A DNA stretch of 64,000 bases from Roseburia zhanii (GTDB lineage Bacteria; Bacillota; Clostridia; Lachnospirales; Lachnospiraceae), in NCBI RefSeq assembly GCF_014287635.1, contig NZ_JACOPH010000002.1, positions 248,001 through 312,000 of the forward strand, written 5' to 3'. The notes beneath the pieces were generated by a model that saw only the letters and a program-made list of their open reading frames with translations, searched no databases and had not been told where the DNA came from. Position 1 is the first letter of the stretch. Every line of letters begins with the position of its first letter. Below are positions 44,963 through 52,386 of this stretch, piece after piece. The translations under genes were made by a program, and so were the position numbers.

Positions 44963-44999
44963 AGCTTAAAACAAAGTTTTAGAGAAAAGAGGAGTTATT

Positions 45000-45605
45000 A
45001 TGAGAAACGAACATGTAACGCGAATTGTAACAATCGGACTTTTTGCTGCACTTTCTTATGTAGTATTTACTTTTTTGCAGATCAAGATCGCACTTCCGGG
45101 CGGTGATGCTACTTCCATTCATTTAGGAAATGCTGTCTGTGTCTTAGGTGCCCTGATCATGAGCGGCTTATATGGTGGACTTGGCGGTGCGATTGGAATG
45201 ACGATCGGTGATCTTCTTGATCCTGTCTATATCATCTATGCACCAAAGACTTTTATCTTAAAACTCTGCATCGGACTGATCACAGGCTTAGTTGCGCACC
45301 GTATCGGAAAGATCAATACCTTAACAGATTCTAAGAAAATCTTTAAATGGGCTTTGATCGCATCTATCAGTGGTCTGTTATTTAATGTGATCTTCGATCC
45401 GCTCGTAGGTTATTTCTACAAACTGGTTATCTTAGGAAAACCTGCTGCTGAACTGACACTTGCATGGAACATTACTGCCACAAGCATTAACGCTGTTATT
45501 TCAACAGTCGCAGCCGTTGCCGTATATATGGCTCTGCGTCCTGCACTTCTCCGTTCACAGTGTTTATATGCTCCGGCAGCAAAAGGTACTTCTTATGACA
45601 AATAA
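45000..45605 (+). CDS. ECF transporter S component, probably for a vitamin B6 form
   Basis: 201 residues with about six membrane helices. IVTIGLFAALSYVVFTFLQI is the S-component start, GDATSIHLGNAVCVLGALIMSGLYGGLGGAIGMTIGDLLDP is the conserved core. S components bind a vitamin and dock to a shared EcfA-A'-T module encoded elsewhere. The pyridoxal kinase gene overlaps its end by 11 bases, which argues for pyridoxine or pyridoxal as substrate (PdxU2-like), by context only. Confidence 0.8.
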   Translation: MRNEHVTRIVTIGLFAALSYVVFTFLQIKIALPGGDATSIHLGNAVCVLGALIMSGLYGGLGGAIGMTIGDLLDPVYIIYAPKTFILKLCIGLITGLVAHRIGKINTLTDSKKIFKWALIASISGLLFNVIFDPLVGYFYKLVILGKPAAELTLAWNITATSINAVISTVAAVAVYMALRPALLRSQCLYAPAAKGTSYDK

Positions 45606-46416
45606 ACAGATTCCGCCAAAATTATTGATCATAAATGATATGGCAGGGGTTGGGCGATGCTCTATGGCAGTCGCCCTTCCTGTTGTTTCCTGCTGTAAGG
45701 TACAGGCATGTCCGATCCCCACTGCTATTTTCAGCAATCATACCGGATTTGAAACACATTATTCGGTTGACTTATCGTCACATCTTCCACAGTTTTTATC
45801 CCATTTAAACCTGCTTCCGGTTTCTTTTGATGGTATCTGCTGTGGATTTTTAAATTCTACAGAACAGATTGAACAGTTAAAAGCTTATTTTTCTACCCTA
45901 AAAAAGGAAATCCCGATTTTCTTTGATCCGGTCATGGGTGATCATGGAAAGGCTTATAAAACTGTTACGCCTGCTTTTATCGAAAGTTTAAAGGCGATGC
46001 TTCCTTTTACCGCTTTGATCACACCAAATTTAACAGAAGCCTGCCTTTTGACAGATACCAACTATGCTCCTGACCCAACCGATGAAGCACTTGTAAAAAT
46101 CTGCCGGAAATTACAGGCTATGGGAGCCTCAAAGATCGTCATTACGGGAATCGAACGAAAGGATTCTGTCATAAATGCCATTTTTGAATCTTCGCTTTCC
46201 CTGATCGAACAGAAAAAGATCACGCCTTCTCGTCCCGGAACCGGTGATATTTTTATCAGTATCGTATCTGCCCTGCTGCTTCGGGAGTTTTCTTTGGAAC
46301 AATCGGTTGATACTGCATCGGATTTTATATGTCAATGTCTTGAGATTTCAAAAGATATTCCATCTGTCGAAGGAGCTGCAATCGAAAACTGCCTGTATCT
46401 GCTGACCAATCTTTAA
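45595..46416 (+). CDS. Pyridoxamine/pyridoxal kinase (PdxK/PdxY-like)
   Basis: 273 residues from MTNKQIPPKLLIINDMAGVGRCSMAVALPV (start 45595, with AAAGG upstream; the frame is open 45 codons further but that overlaps the ECF gene). Ribokinase-type fold: PTAIFSNHTGF, DPVMGDHGKAY, LITPNLTEACLLT and the catalytic end SRPGTGDIFISIVSALLL. It phosphorylates B6 vitamers to trap them in the cytoplasm, consistent with the transporter gene it overlaps. Confidence 0.9.
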   Translation: MTNKQIPPKLLIINDMAGVGRCSMAVALPVVSCCKVQACPIPTAIFSNHTGFETHYSVDLSSHLPQFLSHLNLLPVSFDGICCGFLNSTEQIEQLKAYFSTLKKEIPIFFDPVMGDHGKAYKTVTPAFIESLKAMLPFTALITPNLTEACLLTDTNYAPDPTDEALVKICRKLQAMGASKIVITGIERKDSVINAIFESSLSLIEQKKITPSRPGTGDIFISIVSALLLREFSLEQSVDTASDFICQCLEISKDIPSVEGAAIENCLYLLTNL

Positions 46417-46443
46417 TAGTCTTGCAAATACAGGCAGTCTGCC
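46384..46443 (-). terminator. Possible terminator of the purine operon
   Basis: CTGCCTGTAT and ATACAGGCAG form a perfect 10-bp stem around a 29-base loop, followed on the minus strand by TTTTC. The long loop makes it weak, and it overlaps the end of the pyridoxal kinase gene. Confidence 0.45.
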
Positions 46444-46445
46444 TA

Positions 46446-47327
46446 TTAGAATTTTCCGTTCCAAACATCATCTATTCCATTCCACTTCCACTGATTACTT
46501 TCTTCTGCATAAGCTGTCACAGTCAGATATTGATACTGGCTGACGGTTTTTAAAGCATCATATACATATCGAAGCGGTATCCATGTCCTGTTATTCTCCG
46601 GATCTCCCGGCTCGGCAAGAAATACCATGTCACTGTCCTTCTGATAAAGCCAGATATTGACATAATGACCTGCGGTATCTTTCCAGAACATATCGTCTTC
46701 TCCACTGCTGACTAATACGATTGCAGAATCCGTATGTGTCATCTGTTCCTGAAATTCTTCATAGGTAGCAGGTTTGCTGCAATTTTCACAGGTAAATCCC
46801 ACAGATGCTAAGGTCTGTTTCATATCGTCCCAGCCAATCGCACCGCTTTCTTTTGTCGGATAATAAAGCGTTGCCTGTGTAGCATATTCATACATATCCC
46901 ATGGAGAACACTCATATGGTGTCAGTGTGCTGTAAATATTCGCCATACAGCATAATCCACATCCAAAACCACCGAAGGAATTATGGCGGACGATCTTCTG
47001 GCACCAGTCACCTGACCATGGCAGACTCTCACTAAAAGCCCTTGGTCCCTGCAGAAATGTATAGACTTTCTCTGCTTCTTCTTCCGGTGTCAGATATACT
47101 ACTTCTAACTCTTTTGAAATAATGCCCGTATCAAAAAGCCTTTCTCTAAGATCTAATACAACTCCTGCCTGTATTTCTCTTTTGATGACTGTTTCCTGTG
47201 TAGTGATGTTTTGTTTCTTTTGCATCAGCCTATCCGGCACACTTTCTGCTGCCACTATATAAAGCAACAGAAAGAATACCAGCAGGATGGCTGTTCTGTT
47301 ACATATTTTCTGATATGTTTTAAACAT
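46446..47327 (-). CDS. Membrane-anchored or secreted C39-like (papain fold) protein
   Basis: 293 residues. N-terminal hydrophobic segment (TAILLVFFLLLYIVAAESV) acts as signal or anchor. The domain has GGFGCGLCCMANIYS with the likely nucleophile Cys, TAGHYVNIWLY with the His, and FLAEPGD with the Asp, the triad order of peptidase_C39_2 proteins. It could be a cysteine peptidase acting outside the cell. Its start overlaps the purB end by 8 bases, so it is translated from the purine transcript, an unexpected partner. Weak ribosome site. Confidence 0.65.
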   Translation of the reverse strand: MFKTYQKICNRTAILLVFFLLLYIVAAESVPDRLMQKKQNITTQETVIKREIQAGVVLDLRERLFDTGIISKELEVVYLTPEEEAEKVYTFLQGPRAFSESLPWSGDWCQKIVRHNSFGGFGCGLCCMANIYSTLTPYECSPWDMYEYATQATLYYPTKESGAIGWDDMKQTLASVGFTCENCSKPATYEEFQEQMTHTDSAIVLVSSGEDDMFWKDTAGHYVNIWLYQKDSDMVFLAEPGDPENNRTWIPLRYVYDALKTVSQYQYLTVTAYAEESNQWKWNGIDDVWNGKF

Positions 47328-48753
47328 TTATCTCTGCTTTCACGCCAAGCAGTTCTTTATTTTCATCTAAAATAGGCTGTATAACATCCTCTAAGAACTT
47401 TGTCACTTGTCTTGGTGCACGTCCTACATATTTTGAAGGCTCCATAGATGCCTGTAATTCCTCTAAAGATAACTGGAATGCAGGATCTGCTGCGATCAGT
47501 TCGAGCAGATTATTCTCTTTTCCTTCCTGTTTTACATGTGCACCTGCCTGCATGGAAAGCTGACGGATCTTCTCATGCAATTCCTGACGGTCACCGCCTT
47601 TTTTCACAGCATCCATCATAATATTTTCGGTTGCCATGAATGGGAGTTCTGCCATCAGATGTTTTGTGATAACTTTATCATAGACTACTAAACCATCTAC
47701 TACATTTAAGCAGAGATCTAAGATACCGTCGATCGCAAGAAATGCCTCCGGTACACTTAAACGTTTGTTTGCAGAATCATCTAAGGTTCTCTCAAACCAC
47801 TGTGTCGCTGATGTGATTGCCGGATTTAAGGCATCTACCATGACATAACGTGCTAAAGAACCGATTCTTTCGCTTCTCATCGGATTTCTCTTATATGCCA
47901 TAGCGGAAGAACCAATCTGATTTTTCTCAAATGGCTCCTCTACTTCTTTTAAATGCTGTAACAGACGGATATCATTTGACATTTTGTAAGCACTTGCAGC
48001 AATACCTGCTAAGATATTGACCACTCGTGTATCTACTTTTCTGGAATAGGTCTGACCGGATACTGCATAGCAGTTCTTAAATCCCATCTTCTCTGCGATC
48101 ATCGGATCGATCTTATCAACGGTTTCATTATCTCCGTCAAACAGTTCTAAAAAGCTTGCCTGTGTTCCGGTTGTTCCTTTAGAACCTAACAGTCTTAAAC
48201 TACCTGCTACATATTCAAGATCTTCAAGATCCATCATAAATTCCTGTAACCATAATGTTGCACGTTTTCCTACTGTTGTAGGCTGTGCCGGCTGGAAGTG
48301 CGTAAATGCTAATGTTGGGAGTTCTTTATAGGTGTCTGCAAATTTTGCTAACTCAGCCATCACATTGACTAATTTTATTTTGACTAATTTCAATGCTTCT
48401 GCCATCACGATGATATCTGTGTTATCGCCAACATAACAGGAAGTTGCTCCTAAATGGATGATTCCCTTTGCTTTCGGGCATTGTACACCATATGCATATA
48501 CATGGGACATAACATCATGGCGGACTAATTTTTCACGCTCTTTTGCGACCTCAAAGTTGATATCGTCTTTGTGTACTTTCAACTCTGCGATCTGTTCATC
48601 TGTAATATCAAGTCCTAATTCCTGCTCAGTTTCTGCTAATGCGATCCACAATCTTCTCCACGTTTTAAATTTCATCTCCGGTGAAAAAATATACTGCATT
48701 GCTTTGCTGGCATATCTTTCGGATAACGGGCTTGTATATCTGTCTGTACTCAT
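47320..48753 (-). CDS. purB: Adenylosuccinate lyase
   Basis: 477 residues. Superfamily signature in GSSAMAYKRNPMRSERI, plus HLGATSCYVGDNTD and the THFQPAQPTTVGKR stretch. It catalyses two steps of purine synthesis: the cleavage that follows the PurC reaction (SAICAR to AICAR) and the last step to AMP. Third gene of purC-purF-purB; AGAGGAG before the ATG. Confidence 0.96.
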   Translation of the reverse strand: MSTDRYTSPLSERYASKAMQYIFSPEMKFKTWRRLWIALAETEQELGLDITDEQIAELKVHKDDINFEVAKEREKLVRHDVMSHVYAYGVQCPKAKGIIHLGATSCYVGDNTDIIVMAEALKLVKIKLVNVMAELAKFADTYKELPTLAFTHFQPAQPTTVGKRATLWLQEFMMDLEDLEYVAGSLRLLGSKGTTGTQASFLELFDGDNETVDKIDPMIAEKMGFKNCYAVSGQTYSRKVDTRVVNILAGIAASAYKMSNDIRLLQHLKEVEEPFEKNQIGSSAMAYKRNPMRSERIGSLARYVMVDALNPAITSATQWFERTLDDSANKRLSVPEAFLAIDGILDLCLNVVDGLVVYDKVITKHLMAELPFMATENIMMDAVKKGGDRQELHEKIRQLSMQAGAHVKQEGKENNLLELIAADPAFQLSLEELQASMEPSKYVGRAPRQVTKFLEDVIQPILDENKELLGVKAEINV

Positions 48754-48799
48754 TATCTATTCTCCTCTTTTTTGTTTGATATTTCGTATCACTATTTTT

Positions 48800-50248
48800 T
48801 TACCGTTCAAAATCTCCACGGATATCTTCCTTTGGAGGTTCTAACGGATATTTACCGGTAAAGCATCCTTTACAGATTGGAAGTCCTTCTGACAATTCTT
48901 CTAACCGTCTGATTTCAAGATAGCCTAAACTGTCTGCGCCAATGACTTTACAGATGTCATCGATCGTGCGGTTATAGGCGATCAGCTGCTCCCTCTCCGG
49001 TATATCCGTACCAAAATAGCATGGCCATAAAAATGGCGGTGAACTGATACGGACATGTACTTCTGTTGCTCCGGCATCCCGAAGCATTTTTACGATACGG
49101 TCTGAAGTCGTTCCTCTTACGATCGAGTCATCGATCATAATGACACGTTTTCCATTTACCGCTTCTCTTAATACATTTAATTTTACACGTACACTAGATT
49201 CCCTGCTGCTCTGCTTTGGCTTGATAAATGTCCTTCCCACATAGCTGTTTTTCACAAATGCAGTTCCGTATGGAATACCGGATTCTAACGCATAGCCTAA
49301 TGCTGCAGCATTACCCGATTCCGGAACACCGACAACAAGGTCTGCATCTACCGGTGAATCCATGGCAAGGAAACGTCCTGCCTTGATTCTTGATGCATAG
49401 ACAGATACACCGTCAATATGGCTGTCAGGTCTTGCAAAATAGATATATTCAAAAATACATCTTGCCTCTTTTTCCTGTGGCAGACATAAAGAACAATCTG
49501 AGCTGATCTGTCCATCCGGTGTGATGGCAACCACTTCTCCCGGCAGCACATCACGCACAAATTCGGCACCAATCGTTTCTAGTGCACAGGTTTCTGATGT
49601 AATGATATAAGCATTGTCCCTTTTTCCGATACAAAGTGGTTTAAATCCAAACGGATCTCTTGCACCGATCAGTTTTCTGGGACTCATAACAACTAATGAA
49701 TACGCACCTTTGATCTTACGACAGGCACGAACAACCGCCTCCTCTGCGGATTTGGATTCCAGACGTTCTCTTGCGATGTGATAAGCGATCACCTCTGAAT
49801 CGATCGTTGTCTGGAAAATAGCCCCGGTATACTCAAGATCATGCCGTAATTCTCTGGCATTGATCAAATTACCATTATGCGCTAATCCTAATGTCCCCTT
49901 AACATAGTTCAACACCAACGGCTGTGCATTCTCTCTTGTGGAAGCTCCGGCAGTGGAATACCGGACATGTCCTACACCGATATCCCCTTTCATCTGCTCT
50001 AATGTCTTACCTGTAAAAACCTCATTGACTAATCCCATATCTTTGTGAGTTGTCACCTTGCCTTTTGGACCATCCGTTTCGCTTACAGCGATACCACAGC
50101 TCTCCTGTCCTCTGTGTTGTAATGCAAACAGTCCATAATAGATGGTTGAGGCTACATCTCCTCCACTCAGATCATACATTCCAAATACGCCGCATTCCTC
50201 ATGCAGGCCTTCCCATGGATTTTTGTTGTCTAATTCAGTGTTGTTCAT
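48800..50248 (-). CDS. purF: Amidophosphoribosyltransferase
   Basis: 482 residues. The short N-terminal part before Cys19 (LHEECGVFGMYD) is a propeptide to be removed so that Cys becomes the glutaminase nucleophile. The PRPP-binding motif is VIMIDDSIVRGTTS. Cysteines at positions fitting the Bacillus-type Fe-S cluster are visible (ARCIFEYIYF, LWPCYFG, PICKGCF), so the enzyme is probably oxygen-sensitive. It catalyses the first committed purine step. Confidence 0.97.
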   Translation of the reverse strand: MNNTELDNKNPWEGLHEECGVFGMYDLSGGDVASTIYYGLFALQHRGQESCGIAVSETDGPKGKVTTHKDMGLVNEVFTGKTLEQMKGDIGVGHVRYSTAGASTRENAQPLVLNYVKGTLGLAHNGNLINARELRHDLEYTGAIFQTTIDSEVIAYHIARERLESKSAEEAVVRACRKIKGAYSLVVMSPRKLIGARDPFGFKPLCIGKRDNAYIITSETCALETIGAEFVRDVLPGEVVAITPDGQISSDCSLCLPQEKEARCIFEYIYFARPDSHIDGVSVYASRIKAGRFLAMDSPVDADLVVGVPESGNAAALGYALESGIPYGTAFVKNSYVGRTFIKPKQSSRESSVRVKLNVLREAVNGKRVIMIDDSIVRGTTSDRIVKMLRDAGATEVHVRISSPPFLWPCYFGTDIPEREQLIAYNRTIDDICKVIGADSLGYLEIRRLEELSEGLPICKGCFTGKYPLEPPKEDIRGDFER

Positions 50249-50266
50249 TGGATTCTCCTGCTTTAA

Positions 50267-51145
50267 TTATTCAAACTTTTTACCTGTCAATAATTCAAAT
50301 GCTTCTTCATATTTGTCGACTGTTTTCTTTACGACTTCTTCCGGAAGTAAATAGTCACTGTCCGGATTTGCTTTTAACCAGTCTCTTACAAACTGTTTAT
50401 CGAAAGATGGCTGTGATTTTCCTGCTTCATATCCTTCTAATGGCCAGAAACGGGAGCTGTCCGGTGTGAGCATTTCATCACCGAGTACCACATTGCCATT
50501 TTCATCTAAACCAAACTCAAACTTCGTATCTGCAATGATGATTCCTTTGCTGAGTGCATATTCTGCACATTTTTTATATAATGCGATCGTGCAGTTCTTG
50601 ATCTGCTTTGCATAATCAGCACCTTTGCCCGGATAAAGCTTTTCTAAAATATCCACGCTTTCTTCAAATGTGATATGTTCGTCATGCAGACCTAATTCTG
50701 CTTTTGTGGTCGGTGTGTAGATCGGCTCCGGTAATTTATCGGATTCTTTTAACCCTTCCGGAAGTTTGATCCCGCATACAGTTCCATTCTCCTGATAGCT
50801 TTCCCAGCCGGTACCTGTAATATATCCACGCACGATACATTCGATCGGAAGCATGTTTAATTTCTGACATTTCATGCTGTTTCCGTCAAAACGCTCTGTC
50901 TGGAAAAATTCCGGCATATCTTTAACATCTACTGAAAGCATATGATTTGGTACAATATCTTTTGTAAAATCAAACCAAAATTTAGACATCTGTGTTAAAA
51001 TCGCACCTTTTTTTGTGATGATGTTCTTTAAAATATGGTCAAATGCCGATATTCTGTCTGTTGCTACGATAATCATACTGTCACCAGCATCGTATACCTC
51101 ACGTACTTTTCCTTCTTTTACCGGTTTAAATTCCTGAATACTCAT
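50267..51145 (-). CDS. purC: SAICAR synthase (PurC)
   Basis: 292 residues from MSIQEFKPVKEGKVREVYDAGD; GGAGG 5 bases before 51145 fixes the start although the frame is open to 51217. Family motifs: IVATDRISAFDHIL, IECIVRGYITGTGWESY, IADTKFEFGLDENGNVVLGDEMLTPDSSRFW. ATP-dependent addition of aspartate to CAIR. First gene of the operon. Confidence 0.96.
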   Translation of the reverse strand: MSIQEFKPVKEGKVREVYDAGDSMIIVATDRISAFDHILKNIITKKGAILTQMSKFWFDFTKDIVPNHMLSVDVKDMPEFFQTERFDGNSMKCQKLNMLPIECIVRGYITGTGWESYQENGTVCGIKLPEGLKESDKLPEPIYTPTTKAELGLHDEHITFEESVDILEKLYPGKGADYAKQIKNCTIALYKKCAEYALSKGIIIADTKFEFGLDENGNVVLGDEMLTPDSSRFWPLEGYEAGKSQPSFDKQFVRDWLKANPDSDYLLPEEVVKKTVDKYEEAFELLTGKKFE

Positions 51146-51192
51146 CTGTTCCTCCATCCTATGCTTTTTGTAAACATATTTCCATGATTGTT

Positions 51193-51222
51193 GTAGATTG
51201 TAATAACAGCTTACCAATCTAC
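51193..51222 (-). promoter_or_regulatory. Inverted repeat in the purC leader
   Basis: GTAGATTG (51193-51200) and CAATCTAC (51215-51222) are perfect 8-bp arms around a 14-base loop, placed 10-40 bases downstream of the promoter -10 box. It could be a repressor site or RNA hairpin controlling purine synthesis. It does not look like the PurR box or any purine or PRPP riboswitch known to me. Confidence 0.45.
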
Positions 51223-51230
51223 CCGCGTAA

Positions 51231-51260
51231 ATTATAATACAGTGGGTTTTACAAAGTCAA
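51231..51260 (-). promoter_or_regulatory. Promoter of the purine operon
   Basis: TTGACT (51255-51260) and a perfect TATAAT (51231-51236) spaced 18 bases on the minus strand. Confidence 0.8.
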
Positions 51261-51283
51261 TGTATTTACAGAACTTTTTGCAC

Positions 51284-51313
51284 TTGACGAAGCCGAAAAA
51301 ACCATTATATAAT
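51284..51313 (+). promoter_or_regulatory. Promoter of the PilZ gene
   Basis: TTGACG (51284-51289) and TATAAT (51308-51313), spaced 18 bases, 32 bases before the ATG. Divergent from the purine promoter with only about 25 bases between their -35 boxes. Confidence 0.8.
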
Positions 51314-51344
51314 TGACATTACAGGGTTATAGGAGGGAAGTACT

Positions 51345-51689
51345 ATGATAGAAAAAAGGAAGAACCAGCGTATTCCGATCACATTACACTTAAGTATTTC
51401 AGATCTGTATAAAGACGATCCGGTCGTATCAGGTATCCATGACCTGGATTCTCCGATACAGTTAGTAGATATATCAAAAGATGGTATTGCATTTATTTCC
51501 GAATGTGTTCTGCCTACCGGCTACTACTTTAATGCATCACTGGAGTCTGAAGATTCCATTGAAAATGTTTTTACGGTTGTAGAGATCATACACAGCCGTG
51601 CGATTGACCATGACCACTATCAGTATGGCTGCAGGTTCAATAGTACATTAGAACATCTCGATGAACTTTTAAACCATGCAACTGCATAG
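51345..51689 (+). CDS. Stand-alone PilZ domain protein (c-di-GMP receptor)
   Basis: 114 residues, one PilZ domain. The binding motif RxxxR is in EKRKNQRIPI and the D/N-x-S-x-x-G motif is DISKDGIAFIS, both intact, so c-di-GMP binding is expected. YQYGCRF is the family's later strand. It could control motility or surface polysaccharide; no target gene is adjacent. Confidence 0.88.
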   Translation: MIEKRKNQRIPITLHLSISDLYKDDPVVSGIHDLDSPIQLVDISKDGIAFISECVLPTGYYFNASLESEDSIENVFTVVEIIHSRAIDHDHYQYGCRFNSTLEHLDELLNHATA

Positions 51690-51713
51690 AATGAAATATA
51701 AATCATGGCAGAC

Positions 51714-51739
51714 AAAAAGAGAGCATATGCTCTCTTTTT
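51714..51739. terminator. Bidirectional terminator
   Basis: AAAGAGAGCAT and ATGCTCTCTTT form a continuous palindrome flanked by A and T, shared by the PilZ gene and the converging YbjQ gene. Confidence 0.9.
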
Positions 51740-51746
51740 ATAATAC

Positions 51747-52058
51747 TTAAACAAATTTTACTGCCGTACCATAGGCAATAACCTCTGCTGCTCCCTGCAT
51801 GATCGCTGAAGATGCATAACGGATATTGACAACTGCATCTGCCGACATGCCTTCCGCTTCTTCTACCATGCGTTTGGTTGCTAAAGCCCTTGCATCGTTC
51901 ATCATCTCATTGTATGCTTTCAGTTCACCGCCTACGATCGTCTTAAAACTCTGTGTGATATCTTTTCCGATATTCTTGCTCTGGATCGTACTGCCCTTTA
52001 CCAAACCCAACATTTCAAATTCTTTTCCTGTGATATAATCAGTATTTACTAAGATCAT
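51747..52058 (-). CDS. YbjQ/UPF0145 family protein
   Basis: 103 residues from MILVNTDYITGKEFEMLGLVKGSTIQSKNIG (GGAG before 52058). SFKTIVGGELKAYNEMMNDAR and GMSADAVVNIRYASS are family signatures of this small oligomeric protein of unknown role. It overlaps the upstream membrane protein gene. Confidence 0.93.
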   Translation of the reverse strand: MILVNTDYITGKEFEMLGLVKGSTIQSKNIGKDITQSFKTIVGGELKAYNEMMNDARALATKRMVEEAEGMSADAVVNIRYASSAIMQGAAEVIAYGTAVKFV

Positions 52059-52287
52059 CTTCTTCTCCACTCCTTATCTCTTTGATTCTTTCTGCTAATA
52101 CAAAACTTATGACACCGGAAATAGCTGCCGGAATAATTGCCATAAGTATCTTGAATATGAACGGGATCTCCGGTATACAAAAACAGGCGATCGCCATTCC
52201 AATATACCAGAGGATCAATAAAACTGCTATGATGATCGGTGCTGCCATTTTCTTCCTGTGCTGTATCTTCCTGTTTTCCATAACCAT
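52039..52287 (-). CDS. Small two-helix membrane protein paired with YbjQ
   Basis: 82 residues. Basic start (ENRKIQHRKK), two membrane helices (about 15-36 and 44-64), then a charged tail ending EEDDLSKY. No family recognised. AAAGGAG before the ATG and a 20-base overlap with the YbjQ gene point to a joint function, perhaps membrane placement of YbjQ. Confidence 0.65.
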   Translation of the reverse strand: MVMENRKIQHRKKMAAPIIIAVLLILWYIGMAIACFCIPEIPFIFKILMAIIPAAISGVISFVLAERIKEIRSGEEDDLSKY

Positions 52288-52317
52288 GTTCTCCTTTGTT
52301 TGTATTACCTAATTAGT

Positions 52318-52346
52318 ACAATAATACATTTAGAGCATTTTGTCAA
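52318..52346 (-). promoter_or_regulatory. Promoter of the YbjQ pair
   Basis: A perfect TTGACA (52341-52346) and TATTGT (52318-52323), spaced 17 bases. It lies within 60 bases of the M64 gene stop, in a GAGCATTT/AAATGCTC pair that may end M64 transcription. Confidence 0.65.
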
Positions 52347-52386
52347 CCTTTTTCTGAAATTTTTCCAATAAGTTTGAAATGCTCTC

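Larger units (their letters stand above)
44421..44999. other. Long intergenic region between FliD-like and ECF genes
   Basis: AT-rich 579-base gap between divergent genes. It holds a small nested palindrome (44582-44634), a two-hairpin structure (44823-44883) and the promoter of the ECF gene. An additional possible promoter (TTTTGT, 16 bases, TATAAT near 44742-44747) could transcribe the two-hairpin structure. No open frame looks real. Confidence 0.5.

Noticed and set aside
44755..44999. TPP or other known vitamin riboswitch before the ECF gene
   Set aside because: No CTGAGA or other conserved core is present. The two hairpins are listed as an unassigned structure instead.
51146..51230. Purine or PRPP riboswitch before purC
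   Set aside because: The leader is only about 85 bases and holds one 8-bp stem; conserved cores of guanine, PRPP or ykkC-type RNAs are absent.
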